From positions 1 to 64,000 of the forward strand of contig NZ_BMMF01000010.1 of assembly GCF_014645695.1 (NCBI RefSeq): 64,000 nucleotides of DNA, in the 5' to 3' direction. This DNA is from Salinarimonas ramus. Lineage in GTDB: Bacteria; Pseudomonadota; Alphaproteobacteria; Rhizobiales; Beijerinckiaceae. The translations under genes and the position numbers were made by a program. This document shows, piece after piece, positions 35,901-44,638 of this stretch (the first letter of the stretch is position 1; each line of letters starts with the position of its first letter). Under the pieces are notes generated by a model. The model did no database searches and was not told where the DNA came from. It saw only the letters and a list, made by a program, of their open reading frames with translations.

Positions 35901-38900
35901 CGGGCGAGCTCGCGAGCCTGTTCGACGCCCGCGCCCTCGAGGTCGCGCAGACGCTGGACGCCCGCACCGACGGGCTCGCGCGCGTCTTCGACGAGAAGGG
36001 CGCCCTCATCGCCCAGACGCTGGAGGCCCGCGGCCAGGAGGCGGCGGAGGCGCTCGACGTGCGCACCCGCGAGGTCGCATCGTCGCTCGGCAACCGCATG
36101 GGCGAGATCGCCTCGCTCCTCTCCGTATCGAGCCGCGCGCTCGCCTCCGTCATCGACGAGCGCGGCGAGGAGGTCGTGGGCGCGCTGAGCGCACGCATGG
36201 GCGAGATCCGCTCGCTCTTCGACGACCGCACCGGCGCCTTCGCCGCCGCGCTCGACGAGCAGGGCCGGCGCGTCCTCGATGCACTCGGCACCCGCATCGA
36301 CGACGTCACGCACCTCCTCGACGACCGTACGGGCATCCTCGCGGGCCTGCTCGAGGATCGCACCAGGACCTTCGCCGGCCTCGTGGACGAGCGCGGCCAG
36401 GGCCTGGTCGACGCGCTCGGCGCCAAGCTCGACGAGGCGGCGACCGTCTTCGACGCCCGCTCGAAGCTCTTCGCCAGCCTCGTCGACGAGCGCGGCGAGC
36501 GGCTCGTGGCGACGCTCGGCTCGCGCGTGGCCGAGATCGACGACCTGCTCTCCACCGGCGGCGAGCGCCTCACCGCCGGCCTCGACCAGCGCGGCGATGC
36601 GCTGATCGGCGGCCTGGAGGAGCGTATCGTGCGCGTCGAGACGCTGTTCGACGAGCGCGGCGCGCGCCTCGGCGAGGCGCTGGAGCGCACGGGCGATTCG
36701 CTCGTCGGCGGGCTCGAGAGCCGCATCGAGCGCATGGGCAGCCTCTTCGACGAGCGCGGCGCGGCGCTGGCGGTCGGCCTCGGCAAGACCGGCGAGGCGC
36801 TGATCGGCGGGCTGGAGAGCCGCATCGGCCGCGTCGAGACGCTGTTCGCGGATGGCGAGACGCGGCTCTCGACGACGCTCGACCAGCGCGGCGAGGCCCT
36901 CGTCGGCCAGCTGGAGCAGAAGGTCGGGCGCGTGGCCGCCCTGTTCGATCGCGGCGGGGCGACCATCGCCGAGATCCTCGACAAGCGCTCGGACGCGATC
37001 ATCGTGTCCATGGGCGAGAACATCGACCGCATGACGGGCGTCCTCGACGACCGCGCCAAGACGCTGGCGCAGTCTCTCGACGAGCGCACGGGTGCGGTGG
37101 CCCACATCATCGAGGATCGCGGGGACGCCCTCGTGGGCGCGCTCGGACATCGCCTGAGCGACCTCGAAGGCCTCATCGACGGGCGGGGCGGCGAGCTCGT
37201 CACCGCCCTCGGCGCACGCGCCGACGCGATCTCCCGCGACGTCGAGGCGCTCTCGCGCGAGCTGGCGCAGACGCTCGGCGATCAGAGCCGCTCGCTGCTC
37301 GAGGGCCTGCGCAGCCAGGGCGGCGCCATGGAGGAGGCGTGGAGCCAATCCACGCAGACGCTGCGCGCGAGCCTCGACGAAGGCACCCGTGAGGCGGTCT
37401 CGACGCTGGTCTCCACCAACGAGCGTATCCGCACGGAGCTCGGCGGCGTCCTGCTGCGCCTGCACGACGCCAACCGCGCGCTCCGCGACATGACGGGCGC
37501 GGCCGCCGGCAGCCTCGGCGAGGTCGAGCAGGCGCTCGGCGGACGCGCCGCGGAGCTGGGCCGCCTGATCGAGGAGGTCGCGACCCAGACCCGCGAGGCG
37601 ACCGAGCGCGTGGAGCGGCAGGTCGCGGCGCTCGGCGACGTTTCCGGCGGCGCCATCCGCGAGGCGGGAGAACTCGCCGTGCTGCTGGACGAACGCGGCC
37701 GCAGCGTGGCGGACTCGACCCGCGAGCAGCTCGGCGCCCTCGTCGAGGCGACGACCGCGCTGGAGCGGCTCGAAAGCCGCTTCGACGGTGTGCTGGGCGA
37801 GCGTTCGCGCACGCTCGAGACGCTGCTGTCGCGCGTCGAGGAGCGCTCGGAGGAGATCGAGCGCGCGACGCGCACCTTCTCGGGCCTCATCGAGGGCTCG
37901 CTGGCCCAGGCGGAGGCACGCGCTCGCGACATCGGCACGACGCTCTCCACCACCGCCGAGACCACCTCGAAAGCGATCGAGAGCGAGTTCGAGAAGGTCC
38001 GCCAGGCCACCGGCTCGGAGCGTGCCCGCACGGCGCTCGCGATCCGCGACGCCTATTCCGAGGTCGCGAGCGAGATGAACGCGGCGCTCGACGGCGCGGC
38101 CTCGCGCTTCCGCGACGCGGCCGAGGAGCTGCGCGGCATGACGGCGCGCATCCAGGACGAGCTCGAGAGCACCCGCGCGGAGCTGCGCCGCGGCGTGCTG
38201 GAGCTGCCCAAGGAGACGGAGGAGAGCGCCGCCGCCATGCGTCGCGTGGTCTCCGACCAGATCAAGGCCTTGAACGAGCTCGCCTCGCTCGTCAGCCGCT
38301 CCAACAAGGCGGTGGACACGATCTCGGCCCAGGCGGCGACGGCGCAGAGCGCCGCGTCCGCCCGCGCCGTGGCCGGTGCCGCCGGCGGCGCGGTGAGCGC
38401 GGCGCAGGGGACGTACCAGACGGCCGCCGTCGCGGCCCCTGCACCCGCGCCCGCGCGCCCCGCCGCGGTCGATCCGTTCGCCTCGACGCCGAGCCTGCGC
38501 GGCGCGGCGGGGCCGAGCGCCAACGGGAACGGCAACGGGGGCGCCAACGGCGGCACGAACGGCAACGGCCGGGGCGAGAAGATGTCGCTTCGCCGCGACG
38601 AGGCCGCTCCCCGCGAAGCCGCTCGTGACGGCGCCCGCGCCGGCTGGCTGTCGGACCTGCTCGTGCGCGCCTCCGAGGACGAGGAGGCCGCGCAGGCCCC
38701 GGTAGCGGACCGTGCACCCGAGCGTGCTCCGGAGCGCGCGCCCGACCCGGCCCCGCAGCGCAGCCGCGCCGGCAACGCGCTCGAGAGCCTCAACTCGATC
38801 TCGGTCGACATCGCCCGCATGATCGTCCATGAGGCCGCGGTGGACTTCTGGAACCGCTACGAGCCGGGCGCCATGGCGCAATTCGAGAACCGGCTCTACA

Positions 38901-39118
38901 CCCAGCAGGGCCGCGCCACCTTCGAGGAGATTCGTCGCAAGTACCGCCGCGAAACGGAATTCCGCCAGACGGTGGACCGCTACGTGGAGGAGTTCGAGCG
39001 CCTCCTCACCGAGGTCGCCCGCGACGATCGGGACCAGGTGCTCACCCGCACCTACCTGACCTCCGAGACCGGCAAGGTCTACACCATGCTCGCCCACGCG
39101 AGCGGACGCCTCGCGTGA
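32957..39118 (+). CDS. Giant coiled-coil repeat protein, growth pole ring (GPR/RgsE) type
   Basis: A 2053-residue protein. Residues 1-145 are a variable, charged cytoplasmic segment; two membrane helices follow at about 148-168 ([21 protein letters not shown]) and 183-206 ([21 protein letters not shown]). From about 215 to 1800 it is one long amphipathic helical array of apolipoprotein-like repeats. The unit is clearest near residues 1225-1375 as 33-residue blocks (3 x 11) of the type [34 protein letters not shown] low-complexity Ala/Pro/Gly/Asn linker then leads to a conserved 105-residue C-terminal domain ([18 protein letters not shown]...[11 protein letters not shown]). Size and layout match the growth pole ring protein of Agrobacterium (about 2100 residues, apolipoprotein-like), needed for unipolar growth. 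Start follows GAGG; hemF begins 13 bases downstream. Confidence 0.85.
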   Translation: MAIEKKLKDPAEAALSAIEQALNLDSSDAKARDDAARADEAGHRAAETVDIDAASAATAPSPDEARIAEVRASFAEELRLPEVREDELMRMTGSAEAAQQEGRTATAEAGRSEPLAFGPDTSRVANDDRANVGALMQALQARPSRKPYVYAAIASLAWIAGLIAVAAAESGLGSLAGHWSSAETAVALVLVLAPITFLFTGAILAVRSQEMKLVARSIREVAMRLGQPETFSTDAVQTVSQAVRREVAAVGDGIERALARAGELETLVRSEIATLERAYSDNEIRIRSLVDELVAQRESIVTNAERVRSAIAGSHQTLTQDLESASLRIVEAIGATGERVSGSLDAQGASITLALGKAGERVVEDIGARGEELLVRLSGAADEIKLGVAATGEDLTRALDERALALTAGLGETADAVTRSLSTTGESVVASLTSQGEEMRAAFERTALALETSFVSRGEELDARLAKTGEIVSGDIAMRGEAIGARLESAGETLVTRLDATGERVVGAIVERGDAVRAEIASAGESIAASGDAARGRIEDAATSLVVSLSERGDALAGRLESTAERLDASFVENGRALEERLGATGDRLADLIETRAGAATAAIERASDDVAGTLAARTDAFRAAFDEAAQALSAALGEHRDAFGKSVSEHEQALARALEEGANRTREDLAITGKEVVRAITTQGMRINEALQKTGEGLNETVGARGGELDRLLSERLTGFESVIVERGGALAERLGATAQEIDGSIADKLTRLEATIVERGGDLAERFGRDVETFATTVVDRFGEIDRVINVQGAALADTLAQSARAATETIETQLASLEARSEKRALEITATFDELVAKVDQSLGARSSALNEALVVRTGEMARVLAEGGREVARSLETRAAEIGDIVAARSAALSETLSGKADEINAVLGGRAEEIAQTLDSRVAELETRVVGRLESVADTLDARGRAIDERLEARAESLAALYDASGKQIDETLAARAGELASLFDARALEVAQTLDARTDGLARVFDEKGALIAQTLEARGQEAAEALDVRTREVASSLGNRMGEIASLLSVSSRALASVIDERGEEVVGALSARMGEIRSLFDDRTGAFAAALDEQGRRVLDALGTRIDDVTHLLDDRTGILAGLLEDRTRTFAGLVDERGQGLVDALGAKLDEAATVFDARSKLFASLVDERGERLVATLGSRVAEIDDLLSTGGERLTAGLDQRGDALIGGLEERIVRVETLFDERGARLGEALERTGDSLVGGLESRIERMGSLFDERGAALAVGLGKTGEALIGGLESRIGRVETLFADGETRLSTTLDQRGEALVGQLEQKVGRVAALFDRGGATIAEILDKRSDAIIVSMGENIDRMTGVLDDRAKTLAQSLDERTGAVAHIIEDRGDALVGALGHRLSDLEGLIDGRGGELVTALGARADAISRDVEALSRELAQTLGDQSRSLLEGLRSQGGAMEEAWSQSTQTLRASLDEGTREAVSTLVSTNERIRTELGGVLLRLHDANRALRDMTGAAAGSLGEVEQALGGRAAELGRLIEEVATQTREATERVERQVAALGDVSGGAIREAGELAVLLDERGRSVADSTREQLGALVEATTALERLESRFDGVLGERSRTLETLLSRVEERSEEIERATRTFSGLIEGSLAQAEARARDIGTTLSTTAETTSKAIESEFEKVRQATGSERARTALAIRDAYSEVASEMNAALDGAASRFRDAAEELRGMTARIQDELESTRAELRRGVLELPKETEESAAAMRRVVSDQIKALNELASLVSRSNKAVDTISAQAATAQSAASARAVAGAAGGAVSAAQGTYQTAAVAAPAPAPARPAAVDPFASTPSLRGAAGPSANGNGNGGANGGTNGNGRGEKMSLRRDEAAPREAARDGARAGWLSDLLVRASEDEEAAQAPVADRAPERAPERAPDPAPQRSRAGNALESLNSISVDIARMIVHEAAVDFWNRYEPGAMAQFENRLYTQQGRATFEEIRRKYRRETEFRQTVDRYVEEFERLLTEVARDDRDQVLTRTYLTSETGKVYTMLAHASGRLA

Positions 39119-39131
39119 TCGGACGACGGAC

Positions 39132-40058
39132 ATGAACGACCAGAAGCGCGAGAGCGCGCCTTGGAATCCCGCGGACGTCGAGCGTCTCCAGGCGGCCATG
39201 CCCGCCTGGTGCGCCGAGCTCCAGGGCCGCATCATCGCCGCCTTCGAGGCGATCGAGGACGAGGCGACGGGGCCGTTCGACCCCGATGCCTCGCCCGAGC
39301 CCGGGCGCTTCGAGCGCACTCCCTGGTCGCGCAAGGACCATACCGGCGCCGACGGCGGCGGCGGGACGATGGCGATGATGCGCGGGCGCGTGTTCGAGAA
39401 GGTGGGCGTGCACGTTTCCACCGTCTTCGGCGAGTTCGCGCCCGAGTTTCGCGGGCAGATCCCGGGCTCGGACGCCGATCCGCGCTTCTGGGCGGCGGGC
39501 ATTTCGCTCATCGCCCACCCCTGGAACCCGCACGCGCCCACCGTCCACATGAACACGCGCTTCGTGAAGACCACGAAGCCGTGGTTCGGCGGCGGCGCGG
39601 ACCTGACGCCGGTCCTCGACCGGCGGCGCACGCAGGACGACCCGGACACTCTCGCCTTCCACGCCGCCATGCACGGCGCCTGCGAGGCCTTCTCCGACAT
39701 CGCCGATTACGAGCGCTACAAGGCCTGGTGCGAGGACTATTTCTGGCTCAAGCACCGCAACGAGCCGCGCGGCATCGGCGGCATCTTCTACGACTACCAC
39801 TGGTCGGGCGACCCGGACCGGGACCTCGCCTTCACCAAGGGCGTGGGCCTCGCCTTTCTCGACGTTTACCCGCGCATCCTGCGCGCCAACATCGCGACGC
39901 CCTGGAGCGAGGCGGACCGCCACGAGCAGCAGATCCGCCGCGGGCGCTACGTCGAGTACAACCTGCTCTACGATCGCGGCACGATCTTCGGTCTCAAGAC
40001 CGGCGGCAACGTCGCCTCGATCCTCTCCTCGATGCCGCCCACCGTCCGCTGGCCGTGA
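39132..40058 (+). CDS. hemF: Oxygen-dependent coproporphyrinogen III oxidase
   Basis: A 308-residue enzyme that decarboxylates two propionates of coproporphyrinogen III to give protoporphyrinogen IX, using O2. Conserved segments: [77 protein letters not shown] and [23 protein letters not shown]. The length agrees with other bacterial HemF proteins (about 300). The absence of a signal peptide places it in the cytoplasm. It starts 13 bases after the giant protein's stop, so may be co-transcribed with it, though no functional link is known. Repeat elements A and B follow its stop codon. Confidence 0.97.
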   Translation: MNDQKRESAPWNPADVERLQAAMPAWCAELQGRIIAAFEAIEDEATGPFDPDASPEPGRFERTPWSRKDHTGADGGGGTMAMMRGRVFEKVGVHVSTVFGEFAPEFRGQIPGSDADPRFWAAGISLIAHPWNPHAPTVHMNTRFVKTTKPWFGGGADLTPVLDRRRTQDDPDTLAFHAAMHGACEAFSDIADYERYKAWCEDYFWLKHRNEPRGIGGIFYDYHWSGDPDRDLAFTKGVGLAFLDVYPRILRANIATPWSEADRHEQQIRRGRYVEYNLLYDRGTIFGLKTGGNVASILSSMPPTVRWP

Positions 40059-40065
40059 GCGCCCT

Positions 40066-40125
40066 CCTTCCCTGTAGGGGAAGGTTGCGCTGCGCGAGGC
40101 GCAGTGACGGATGGGGAACGCGGCA
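40066..40125. repeat. Repeat family A, short copy fused to a family B copy
   Basis: CCTTCCCTGTAGGGGAAGG (40066-40084), then GCGCTGCGCGAGGCGCAGTG and ACGGATGGGGAACGCGG as in the other A copies. It breaks off after about 60 bases and repeat B begins 20 bases later, so one element may have inserted in or next to the other. Confidence 0.65.
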
Positions 40126-40145
40126 AATCCTCCCCGGATCTGTTT

Positions 40146-40264
40146 CCTCCCCGGAGGGGAGGAGTCCGCGAGCGGGCGGTGGGGGCGTTCCGAAGTTCTT
40201 CACACCGGCCCGCCGTCCACCCCACCCTCCGACCCTCGGGTCGTCGTCCTCTCCTGCGGGGAGG
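40146..40264. repeat. Repeat family B, copy 2 (inverted relative to copy 1)
   Basis: A 119-base element, the inverse complement of 24139-24262 with about 90% identity by eye. Terminal hairpin CCTCCCCGGAGGGGAGG opens it and TCTCCTGCGGGGAGG closes it. The two copies differ by small indels inside (the TTCGCGC segment of copy 1 is shorter here). It lies between hemF and the convergent tarD. Confidence 0.75.
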
Positions 40265-40307
40265 TGGCGGTCGGCGCGCTTCAGATGCGTTCGCGCCTCT
40301 TGCTCGG

Positions 40308-41477
40308 TCACCCCTCCGCCAGCGGGCGCATCACCGCCCACAGCGCGCTCTTCGCCTCGAAGCCGATGCCGGGGACGTCCGGCATCGCGATGCGGCTGTC
40401 GGAGACCGGCGTGCCGTCGGCGAAGCCGCCGAAGGGGGCGAAGACGTCCGGGTAGCTCTCGTTTCCGCCGAGCCCCAGGCCTACCGCGATGTTGAGCGCG
40501 AATTGATGCCCGCCATGGGGCACGCAGCGCCGCCGCGACCAGCCGTGGGCGGCGAGCACGTCGAGGGTGCGCAGGTACTCGACGAGCCCGTAGGACAGAG
40601 CGGGGTCGAACTGGAGTATGTCGCGATCCGGCCGCAGGCCGCCGTGGCGGATGAGGTTCCTCGCGTCCTGGTGCGAGAACAGGTTCTCGCCGGTGGCGAG
40701 CGTCGGCGCGTAGAGCGTGGCGAGCGCCGCGTGCTCCAGATAGTCGAGCGGGTCGAGCGGCTCCTCGTACCAGCGCAGCCCATAGGGCGCGATCGCGTGC
40801 CCGAAGCGGATCGCCTCCTCCAGCGTGAAGCGCCCGTTGACGTCGACGCACAGCTTCGCGCCGTCGCCGCCGAGCACGTGGAGCGCCGCCTCGATGCGGG
40901 CGAGATCCTCCTCCAGCGGCACGAGCCCGACCTTCATCTTCACGGTGGAATAGCCGCGGTCGAGATAGGAGCGCATCTCGTCCTTCAGGTCGTCGAGGCC
41001 CTTGCCGGGATAGTAATAGCCGCCGGCGGCGTAGACCCACGCCGTCTCGTCGGCGCGTCCGCCATTGTAGCGTTCGGCGAGCAGCCGCCAGAGCGGCACG
41101 CCGTGCGCCTTCGCGAGGGCGTCCCAGAGCGCCATGTCGAGCACGCCCACCGCCACCGAGCGCTCGCCGTGCCCGCCGGGCTTCTCGTTCTTCATCATCA
41201 ACCCCCACGCCTTCTCGGGGTCGATGAAGCCGTCCTCGCCCTGATAGGCGTCTGGCGCTGCCTCGAGCACGCGCGGGATAAAGCGCTCGCGGAGCAGCCC
41301 CTGCGGCGCATAGCGGCCGTTGGAGTTGAAGCCGAAGCCGACGACGCGCCGCCCGTCGCGCACGAGATCGGTCTCGATGGCGACGACGGACGCCGTCATC
41401 AGCGAGAAGTCGATATAGGCGTTGGCGATCTGCGACTTGATCGGCGCGACGACGTCGCGGATGGCGGTGATCTTCAT
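40308..41477 (-). CDS. tarD: D(-)-tartrate dehydratase
   Basis: A 389-residue enolase-superfamily enzyme (mandelate racemase subgroup) that dehydrates D-tartrate to oxaloacetate. It is close to the characterised Bradyrhizobium enzyme along its whole length: IANAYIDFSLMT, VVGFGFNSNGRYA, NEKPGGHGERSVAVG, YAAGGYYYPGKGL and VPHGGHQFALNIAVGLGLGG. The catalytic lysine is in VKMKVG (residues 179-184), metal ligands fall at Asp212, Glu238 and Glu264, and the catalytic histidine is His321. The start ATG at 41477 removes a non-conserved leader. It is a single gene with no adjacent transporter; related sugar-acid dehydratases are the alternative, but the match to tartrate-specific residues is strong. 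Confidence 0.92.
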   Translation of the reverse strand: MKITAIRDVVAPIKSQIANAYIDFSLMTASVVAIETDLVRDGRRVVGFGFNSNGRYAPQGLLRERFIPRVLEAAPDAYQGEDGFIDPEKAWGLMMKNEKPGGHGERSVAVGVLDMALWDALAKAHGVPLWRLLAERYNGGRADETAWVYAAGGYYYPGKGLDDLKDEMRSYLDRGYSTVKMKVGLVPLEEDLARIEAALHVLGGDGAKLCVDVNGRFTLEEAIRFGHAIAPYGLRWYEEPLDPLDYLEHAALATLYAPTLATGENLFSHQDARNLIRHGGLRPDRDILQFDPALSYGLVEYLRTLDVLAAHGWSRRRCVPHGGHQFALNIAVGLGLGGNESYPDVFAPFGGFADGTPVSDSRIAMPDVPGIGFEAKSALWAVMRPLAEG

Positions 41478-41675
41478 CTTCGGGGCGCTCCTTTGCCTTC
41501 TCTTCGCGCGTCGTAACGGAGCGTAGGGTGAGGCCTCCCGCATGGGAAGGCGCGGCGGGCGCGAGGCGATGTGCGCCTCGGTGCAAGCGCGCGCTTGCGC
41601 GGGAGGCCGGGAGCGGACCTTCCCCTACGTCCACCGGCATCATAGGTGGTAGGGCGACGCAGCCCCGGAGACCCG

Positions 41676-42254
41676 ATGCACGACCTCCTCGACCTCGACA
41701 ATCGCCTCGGCTGGCCGGCGGACCTGCGCGTCCTCCTCGATCGCTACCCGCGCGAGGTGTGGCCGGCGCATCCCAATCTCGGCGCCACGGCGCGCTTCTG
41801 GATCGCCAAGCACGACATGTTCCGCGAGCTCGGCGGCGCGCTTCAGCAAGCGACGACGGCTCTGCGCGAGGGCGAGGTGGCGGCGGCCCCCTTCCGCGGC
41901 TGGTTCGCGCCGCGGCTGCGGCTCTTCCTCGGCGAGCTGGAGGGGCACCATCAGATCGAGGACCACGCCTATTTCCCGCTCTTCCGGGCGGCGGATGCGC
42001 GGCTCGAGCGCGGCTTCGACGTGCTCGAAGGCGACCACGAAACGATCCACCACGCCCTCGAGATCACGGCCGAGCGGGCGCGCGCGCTGCTGATGGCGCC
42101 CGAGACGGACCAGGACGCGCTGCGGCGTGCGGCGGACGCCTACGCGGACCAGGCGGACGCGCTGCTCGCGAGCCTGCTGCGCCACCTCGGCGACGAGGAG
42201 GACCTCATCATCCCGATGATCCTCGACCGCACAGAGGGCGGCCTCGGGCTCTGA
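41676..42254 (+). CDS. Hemerythrin domain-containing protein
   Basis: A 192-residue four-helix protein with a hemerythrin-like pattern of histidines and acids: ATARFWIAKHDMFRELG, HHQIEDHAYFPLFR, VLEGDHETIHHAL and LLRHLGDEEDLIIPMI. These match the H...HxxxE...H...HxxxD/E ligands of a non-haem di-iron site. The protein is somewhat longer than single-domain hemerythrins (about 130), with an N-terminal extension (LDNRLGWPADLRVLLDRYPREVW). Possible roles are O2, NO or iron sensing or iron-sulfur repair. It stands alone between convergent and divergent neighbours. Confidence 0.88.
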   Translation: MHDLLDLDNRLGWPADLRVLLDRYPREVWPAHPNLGATARFWIAKHDMFRELGGALQQATTALREGEVAAAPFRGWFAPRLRLFLGELEGHHQIEDHAYFPLFRAADARLERGFDVLEGDHETIHHALEITAERARALLMAPETDQDALRRAADAYADQADALLASLLRHLGDEEDLIIPMILDRTEGGLGL

Positions 42255-42276
42255 TCACGAAGCGAAGCAAGCGCAG

Positions 42277-43305
42277 TCAGGCGACCCGGCGGCCGCGGTT
42301 CCAGGCCAGGAACGGCAGGCCCGAGAGCAGCGCCCGCACGGCGCCGGCGTTCTGGTGGAGGCCGTTGATCGAGACGCGCGGCAGCGCATGGAGCCGATCC
42401 GCGTGCGCGGCGAAGAGGTGACCCGGGCGCGTGGTGAGCGCCGTGGCGAACCCCGCCTCGCGGGCGATGGCGAATTCCCGCTCGCCGGCCGAGCCGGGAT
42501 CGCCCACCGGATAGGCGAGATGGCGAACCTCCCGCCCCGTCGCAGCGACGAGCGCTTCGCGGCTCTCGACGATCTCCCGGGTCGCGGTGGCCTCGTCCCA
42601 TTTCGCCAGCATCGGATGGGTGAGGGTGTGGGCGCCCAGCGTCACCTTCGGGTCGCGGGCGAGGGAAGCGAGCTCGTCGAAGGTCAGGCAGGCGTCTGCG
42701 GAAAGGGCGGCGACGTCGACGCCCGCCTGCTCGGCGAGGCGCAGCGTCGCCGCGCGCAGATCCGCCTCCGAGCCGGCGCGCAGGCGCCAGTAGATCGTCT
42801 CGTAGGCGCGTGACTTCTGGGCATCCGTCTCGGCGGGCAGGTCGAGATCGTCGATGCGCACCCGATCGAGACGGCGCACCGCCTCCTCCAGCTCCCGCCA
42901 CCAGAAGCGGCCATGGCCCAGCGCGAAGTCGCGGGTGACGAAGAGCGTCCACGGCAGCCCGCGGGCGGCGAGGATCGGGGCGGCGTGGTCGCGATTGTCG
43001 CGATAGCCGTCGTCGAAGGTGAGGACGGCGAAAGGCCGCCCCGCCTCGCCTCCGCGTAGGCGCTCGGGTACGTCGTCGAGGGGGACGATGTCGAAGCGGA
43101 GCGCATCCAAGGTATCGAGCACCGTCTCGAGGAAATCCGGCGTGATCTCGAGCAGGCGGTTGGGTGCGAAACCTGCGGATGTGGCGGGTCGCACGTGATG
43201 AAAGGTCAGGATCACGCCCCTCCCCCGCGCGAAACCGGCCCATCGATGGGCGCGGATCAGGTCGGTTCCGTAGAGGCCGGCCGTGATGATCGCCCGCTTG
43301 AGCAT
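42277..43305 (-). CDS. Polysaccharide deacetylase family protein (NodB domain)
   Basis: A 342-residue carbohydrate esterase family 4 protein. The NodB metal motifs are visible: GVILTFHHVR at the start of the domain, AVLTFDDGYRDNRDHAAPIL (catalytic and metal Asp), VTLGAHTLTHPMLAKW (the HxxxH metal pair) and RHLAYPVGDPGSAGERE. There is no signal peptide; the N-terminus is a short helical leader. Such cytoplasmic or membrane-associated enzymes are common in exopolysaccharide and holdfast-like clusters, where they deacetylate sugars. It is divergent from a CelD-like acetyltransferase, and a Wzz/GumC homolog lies 1.3 kb beyond its start. Confidence 0.9.
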   Translation of the reverse strand: MLKRAIITAGLYGTDLIRAHRWAGFARGRGVILTFHHVRPATSAGFAPNRLLEITPDFLETVLDTLDALRFDIVPLDDVPERLRGGEAGRPFAVLTFDDGYRDNRDHAAPILAARGLPWTLFVTRDFALGHGRFWWRELEEAVRRLDRVRIDDLDLPAETDAQKSRAYETIYWRLRAGSEADLRAATLRLAEQAGVDVAALSADACLTFDELASLARDPKVTLGAHTLTHPMLAKWDEATATREIVESREALVAATGREVRHLAYPVGDPGSAGEREFAIAREAGFATALTTRPGHLFAAHADRLHALPRVSINGLHQNAGAVRALLSGLPFLAWNRGRRVA

Positions 43306-43318
43306 TGCGAAAGCCCCC

Positions 43319-43333
43319 TTAGGCCGGGTTTAA
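43319..43333. promoter_or_regulatory. CtrA-like site TTAG-N7-TTAA between deacetylase and GNAT genes
   Basis: Read on the minus strand this is TTAA-N7-CTAA, the same form as the site at 32777. It lies 14 bases from the deacetylase start, within the short divergent promoter gap. Confidence 0.45.
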
Positions 43334-43399
43334 CCGCCCGTCCCTACCATGCGCCCGTTAAGCGATCGGCCTATGCGGCCGGCGAGGACGGGGGCTCGG

Positions 43400-44638
43400 G
43401 TGACGGCGCATACGGACATCGGCGCGGTGGAGACGGACGTCGCGGGGTCCGCGGCGGCGTGCGACGCGGCGCAGGCGGTGCGCATTCGCGTCCACGCGGA
43501 CCTCGCCGAGGCGCGCGCCGCCTGGGAGGAGTTGGAGGCGCAGCACACCGCCTCGCCCTATCAGTCCCTCGCCTGGCAGAGCGCCTTCCTGGCGCATGCG
43601 CTGCCCGCGGGCGCGGACAGCCGGATCGCCGTCGTCTCGGACGCCGCGAGCGGACGCCCGCTCCTCGTCCTACCCCTCGTCATCCAGCGCCGCGGCCCCT
43701 TGCACGTCGCGAGCCTCGCGGGCGGCAAGCACGCGAACCTGCATCTGCCCCTCGCCTGCCCGCGCGCTCCCGCTCTGCGCGCGCCGGAGGCCGTGCGCGC
43801 GCATCTGCTGGCCATCGGCCGAACGCTGGGCATCGACGCGTTCGCCTTCATCAACCTACCCGCCACCTGGCGCGGCAGGCCGAACCCGCTCGCCCTGCCG
43901 GGTTTGCGACCGGCTGCGAGCGACGCCTATTGGTCCGCTTTCGCCGATCACGCGGCCGATCACCCGGCGGACGCGCCGCCGGTGCCGATGAGCAAGGAGA
44001 CGCAGAAGAAGCTGCGCAAGAAGGGCCGCGCGCTCGAAGCGCTCGGACCGGTGCGCGTCTCCCGGGCGCGGAGCGAGGCCGAGATCGCCGAGACGCTCGA
44101 CGCCTTCTTCGCCTTCAAGGCCCGGCGCATGAACGCGCTCGGGATCGACGACCCCTTCGACGCGCCCGGCGTGCGTGCCTTCCTCGCCTCCGCGGCGGCG
44201 CCGACGCCCGACGGCGTGCGCCCGGCGCTGACGCTGTGGCGGCTCACCGTGGGCGATCGCATCGCGGCGACCTTCGGCGCGGCCTGCGACGGCGAGCGGG
44301 CGAGCGGCATGTTCATCGCTTTCGACGACGCCCCGGAGATCGCCCGCGCCACGCCGGGCGACCTGATGCTGCTCTCCATCGTCGAGGACCTGCGCGCGGA
44401 GGGCTACGAGAGCTTCGACCTCGGCGTGGGAGAGGCCCGCTACAAGGGCCATTTCTGCGACCGGCGCGAGGCGCTGTTCGAGCTGACGCTGCCGGTGTCG
44501 CTGCGCGGCCGGGCCTATGCCGCGGGCGCCGGGGCCGCCGGGCGGCTCAAGCGCGCGATCAAGCGCGAGGCCGCGACGAACCCGCGGATCACCGCCGCAA
44601 TCGCCCGCGCGCGACGCCTCCTCAAGCGGCCTGCGTGA
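43400..44638 (+). CDS. GNAT family N-acetyltransferase, CelD/BioF2-like
   Basis: A protein of 412 residues from the GTG at 43400, which has GAGGA 11 bases upstream; ATG codons at 43349 and 43373 are in frame but lack a ribosome-binding site. The N-terminal part has the fold start WEELEAQHTASPYQSLAWQSAFLAHA, the C-terminal GNAT domain is KKLRKKGRALEALGPVRVSRARSE, LDAFFAFKARRMNALGIDDPF, SGMFIAFDDAP and LGVGEARYKGHFCDRRE. This matches the acetyltransferase found in cellulose and exopolysaccharide loci (BcsL/CelD, holdfast HfsK). The neighbours (deacetylase and Wzz) support a role in acetylating an envelope sugar or polymer. Its stop overlaps the end of the convergent Wzz gene by 17 bases. Confidence 0.87.
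   Translation: MTAHTDIGAVETDVAGSAAACDAAQAVRIRVHADLAEARAAWEELEAQHTASPYQSLAWQSAFLAHALPAGADSRIAVVSDAASGRPLLVLPLVIQRRGPLHVASLAGGKHANLHLPLACPRAPALRAPEAVRAHLLAIGRTLGIDAFAFINLPATWRGRPNPLALPGLRPAASDAYWSAFADHAADHPADAPPVPMSKETQKKLRKKGRALEALGPVRVSRARSEAEIAETLDAFFAFKARRMNALGIDDPFDAPGVRAFLASAAAPTPDGVRPALTLWRLTVGDRIAATFGAACDGERASGMFIAFDDAPEIARATPGDLMLLSIVEDLRAEGYESFDLGVGEARYKGHFCDRREALFELTLPVSLRGRAYAAGAGAAGRLKRAIKREAATNPRITAAIARARRLLKRPA

Noticed and set aside
33977-39700. A 1907-residue open reading frame on the minus strand opposite the growth-pole protein gene.
   Set aside because: It is antisense to a clearly conserved repeat protein and its composition (Ala/Arg/Asp/Glu/Leu repeats) mirrors the opposite strand's codon bias. 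No ribosome-binding site or family similarity supports it.
41617-41628. ACCTTCCCCTAC at 41617 as a further repeat A copy.
   Set aside because: Only 12 bases match one end and no other family landmark follows; too short to claim.
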